Shown in pieces: positions 14,827 through 14,963 of a DNA stretch of 14,963 bases. The notes beneath the pieces were generated by a model. It was not told the DNA's origin. It saw only the letters and a program-made list of their open reading frames with translations, and ran no database searches. The first letter of the stretch is position 1; the number at the start of each line of letters is the position of its first letter. Position numbers and translations under genes: made by a program. This DNA comes from Bacteroidota bacterium (GTDB lineage Bacteria > Bacteroidota > Bacteroidia > Bacteroidales > PXBB01): contig JAKIYU010000033.1 in NCBI GenBank assembly GCA_022708385.1, forward strand, positions 1-14,963, in the 5' to 3' direction.

Positions 14827-14963
14827 CAAAATGTACAAAAAGTACGAAAAAAGGGAACTCGTTCTTTGAAAGAATAGAAGGAAGCCAAGAAGTAATAAAT
14901 ATCCCCGTATAATTTTAATTATAACGGAAAGGAGCCAAAATCGAGGACATAAAAAAGACAATT
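14827..14963 (+). ncRNA. Transcribed leader with boxA-like site, probable 5' end of an rRNA operon transcript
   Basis: No open frame is credible from here to the window end. GTTCTTTGA at 14861-14869 resembles the boxA antitermination site that precedes 16S rRNA genes in Bacteroidota and Firmicutes. After it come a GA-rich stretch, a hairpin at 14905-14927 and an A-rich run to the end. The known start of 16S rRNA is not reached, so the rRNA call rests on promoter, boxA and spacing. The other reading is a long 5' leader of a protein gene. Confidence 0.6.

Noticed and set aside
14643..14888. 81-codon minus-strand open frame over the promoter and leader region
   Set aside because: Its product is a Phe/Lys-rich translation of A/T tracts, and it covers a strong plus-strand promoter and the start of another gene.
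1..14963. CRISPR array, tRNA genes or insertion sequences
   Set aside because: No spaced direct repeats, no cloverleaf-like sequence and no transposase or terminal inverted repeats were seen; the only repeats are within proteins or between the lipoprotein paralogues.

Overview
The window reads as a piece of a Bacteroidota (Bacteroidales-like) chromosome. Several independent signs point there: two secreted proteins end in type IX secretion (T9SS) C-terminal sorting domains, there is a GWxTD-domain lipoprotein, four lipoproteins carry a short signal peptide with a lipobox, the DNA is AT-rich with almost no Shine-Dalgarno sequences, and several intergenic regions carry the phylum's -7 promoter element TAnnTTTG. 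There is no CRISPR array, tRNA or insertion sequence that I can see.

Layout. Bases 1-101 hold the end of an upstream gene. Bases 136-4394 encode one very large T9SS-exported modular surface protein (about 1,419 residues) split into two reading frames by a one-base deletion in an A run at 1660-1663. It is followed at short spacing by a 90-residue PqqD-like protein (RiPP recognition element) and a 54-residue peptide with a YxxP motif, and the unit closes with a perfect terminator hairpin. A GWxTD lipoprotein gene follows (4965-6227). Convergent to it is a citrate lyase operon on the minus strand: a fused acyl-carrier/beta subunit gene (CitD-CitE) and citF, which overlap by 14 bases. Both have strong GGAGG ribosome binding sites, unlike all their neighbours. 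Two near-identical small lipoproteins, each with its own promoter and terminator, lie upstream of it on the same strand.

From 9932 rightwards a divergent promoter region serves an Ig-like-domain lipoprotein (10032-10685, with terminator). Then come a membrane-bound LtaS/MdoB-type phosphoglycerol transferase and a diacylglycerol kinase 12 bases downstream. This pair makes biochemical sense, because the transferase releases diacylglycerol from phosphatidylglycerol and the kinase can recycle it. The kinase gene overlaps by 34 bases the end of a convergent T9SS-sorted secreted protein. The last 280 bases hold a strong Bacteroidota promoter and a transcribed leader with a boxA-like GTTCTTTGA, which looks like the start of a ribosomal RNA operon whose 16S gene lies just beyond the window.

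The most promising unusual element is the discrete PqqD-like protein plus YxxP peptide behind a giant T9SS surface protein, possibly a recognition-protein/precursor pair whose modifying enzyme is not in the window. Second are the CitD-CitE fusion and the atypical translation signals of the citrate lyase operon.
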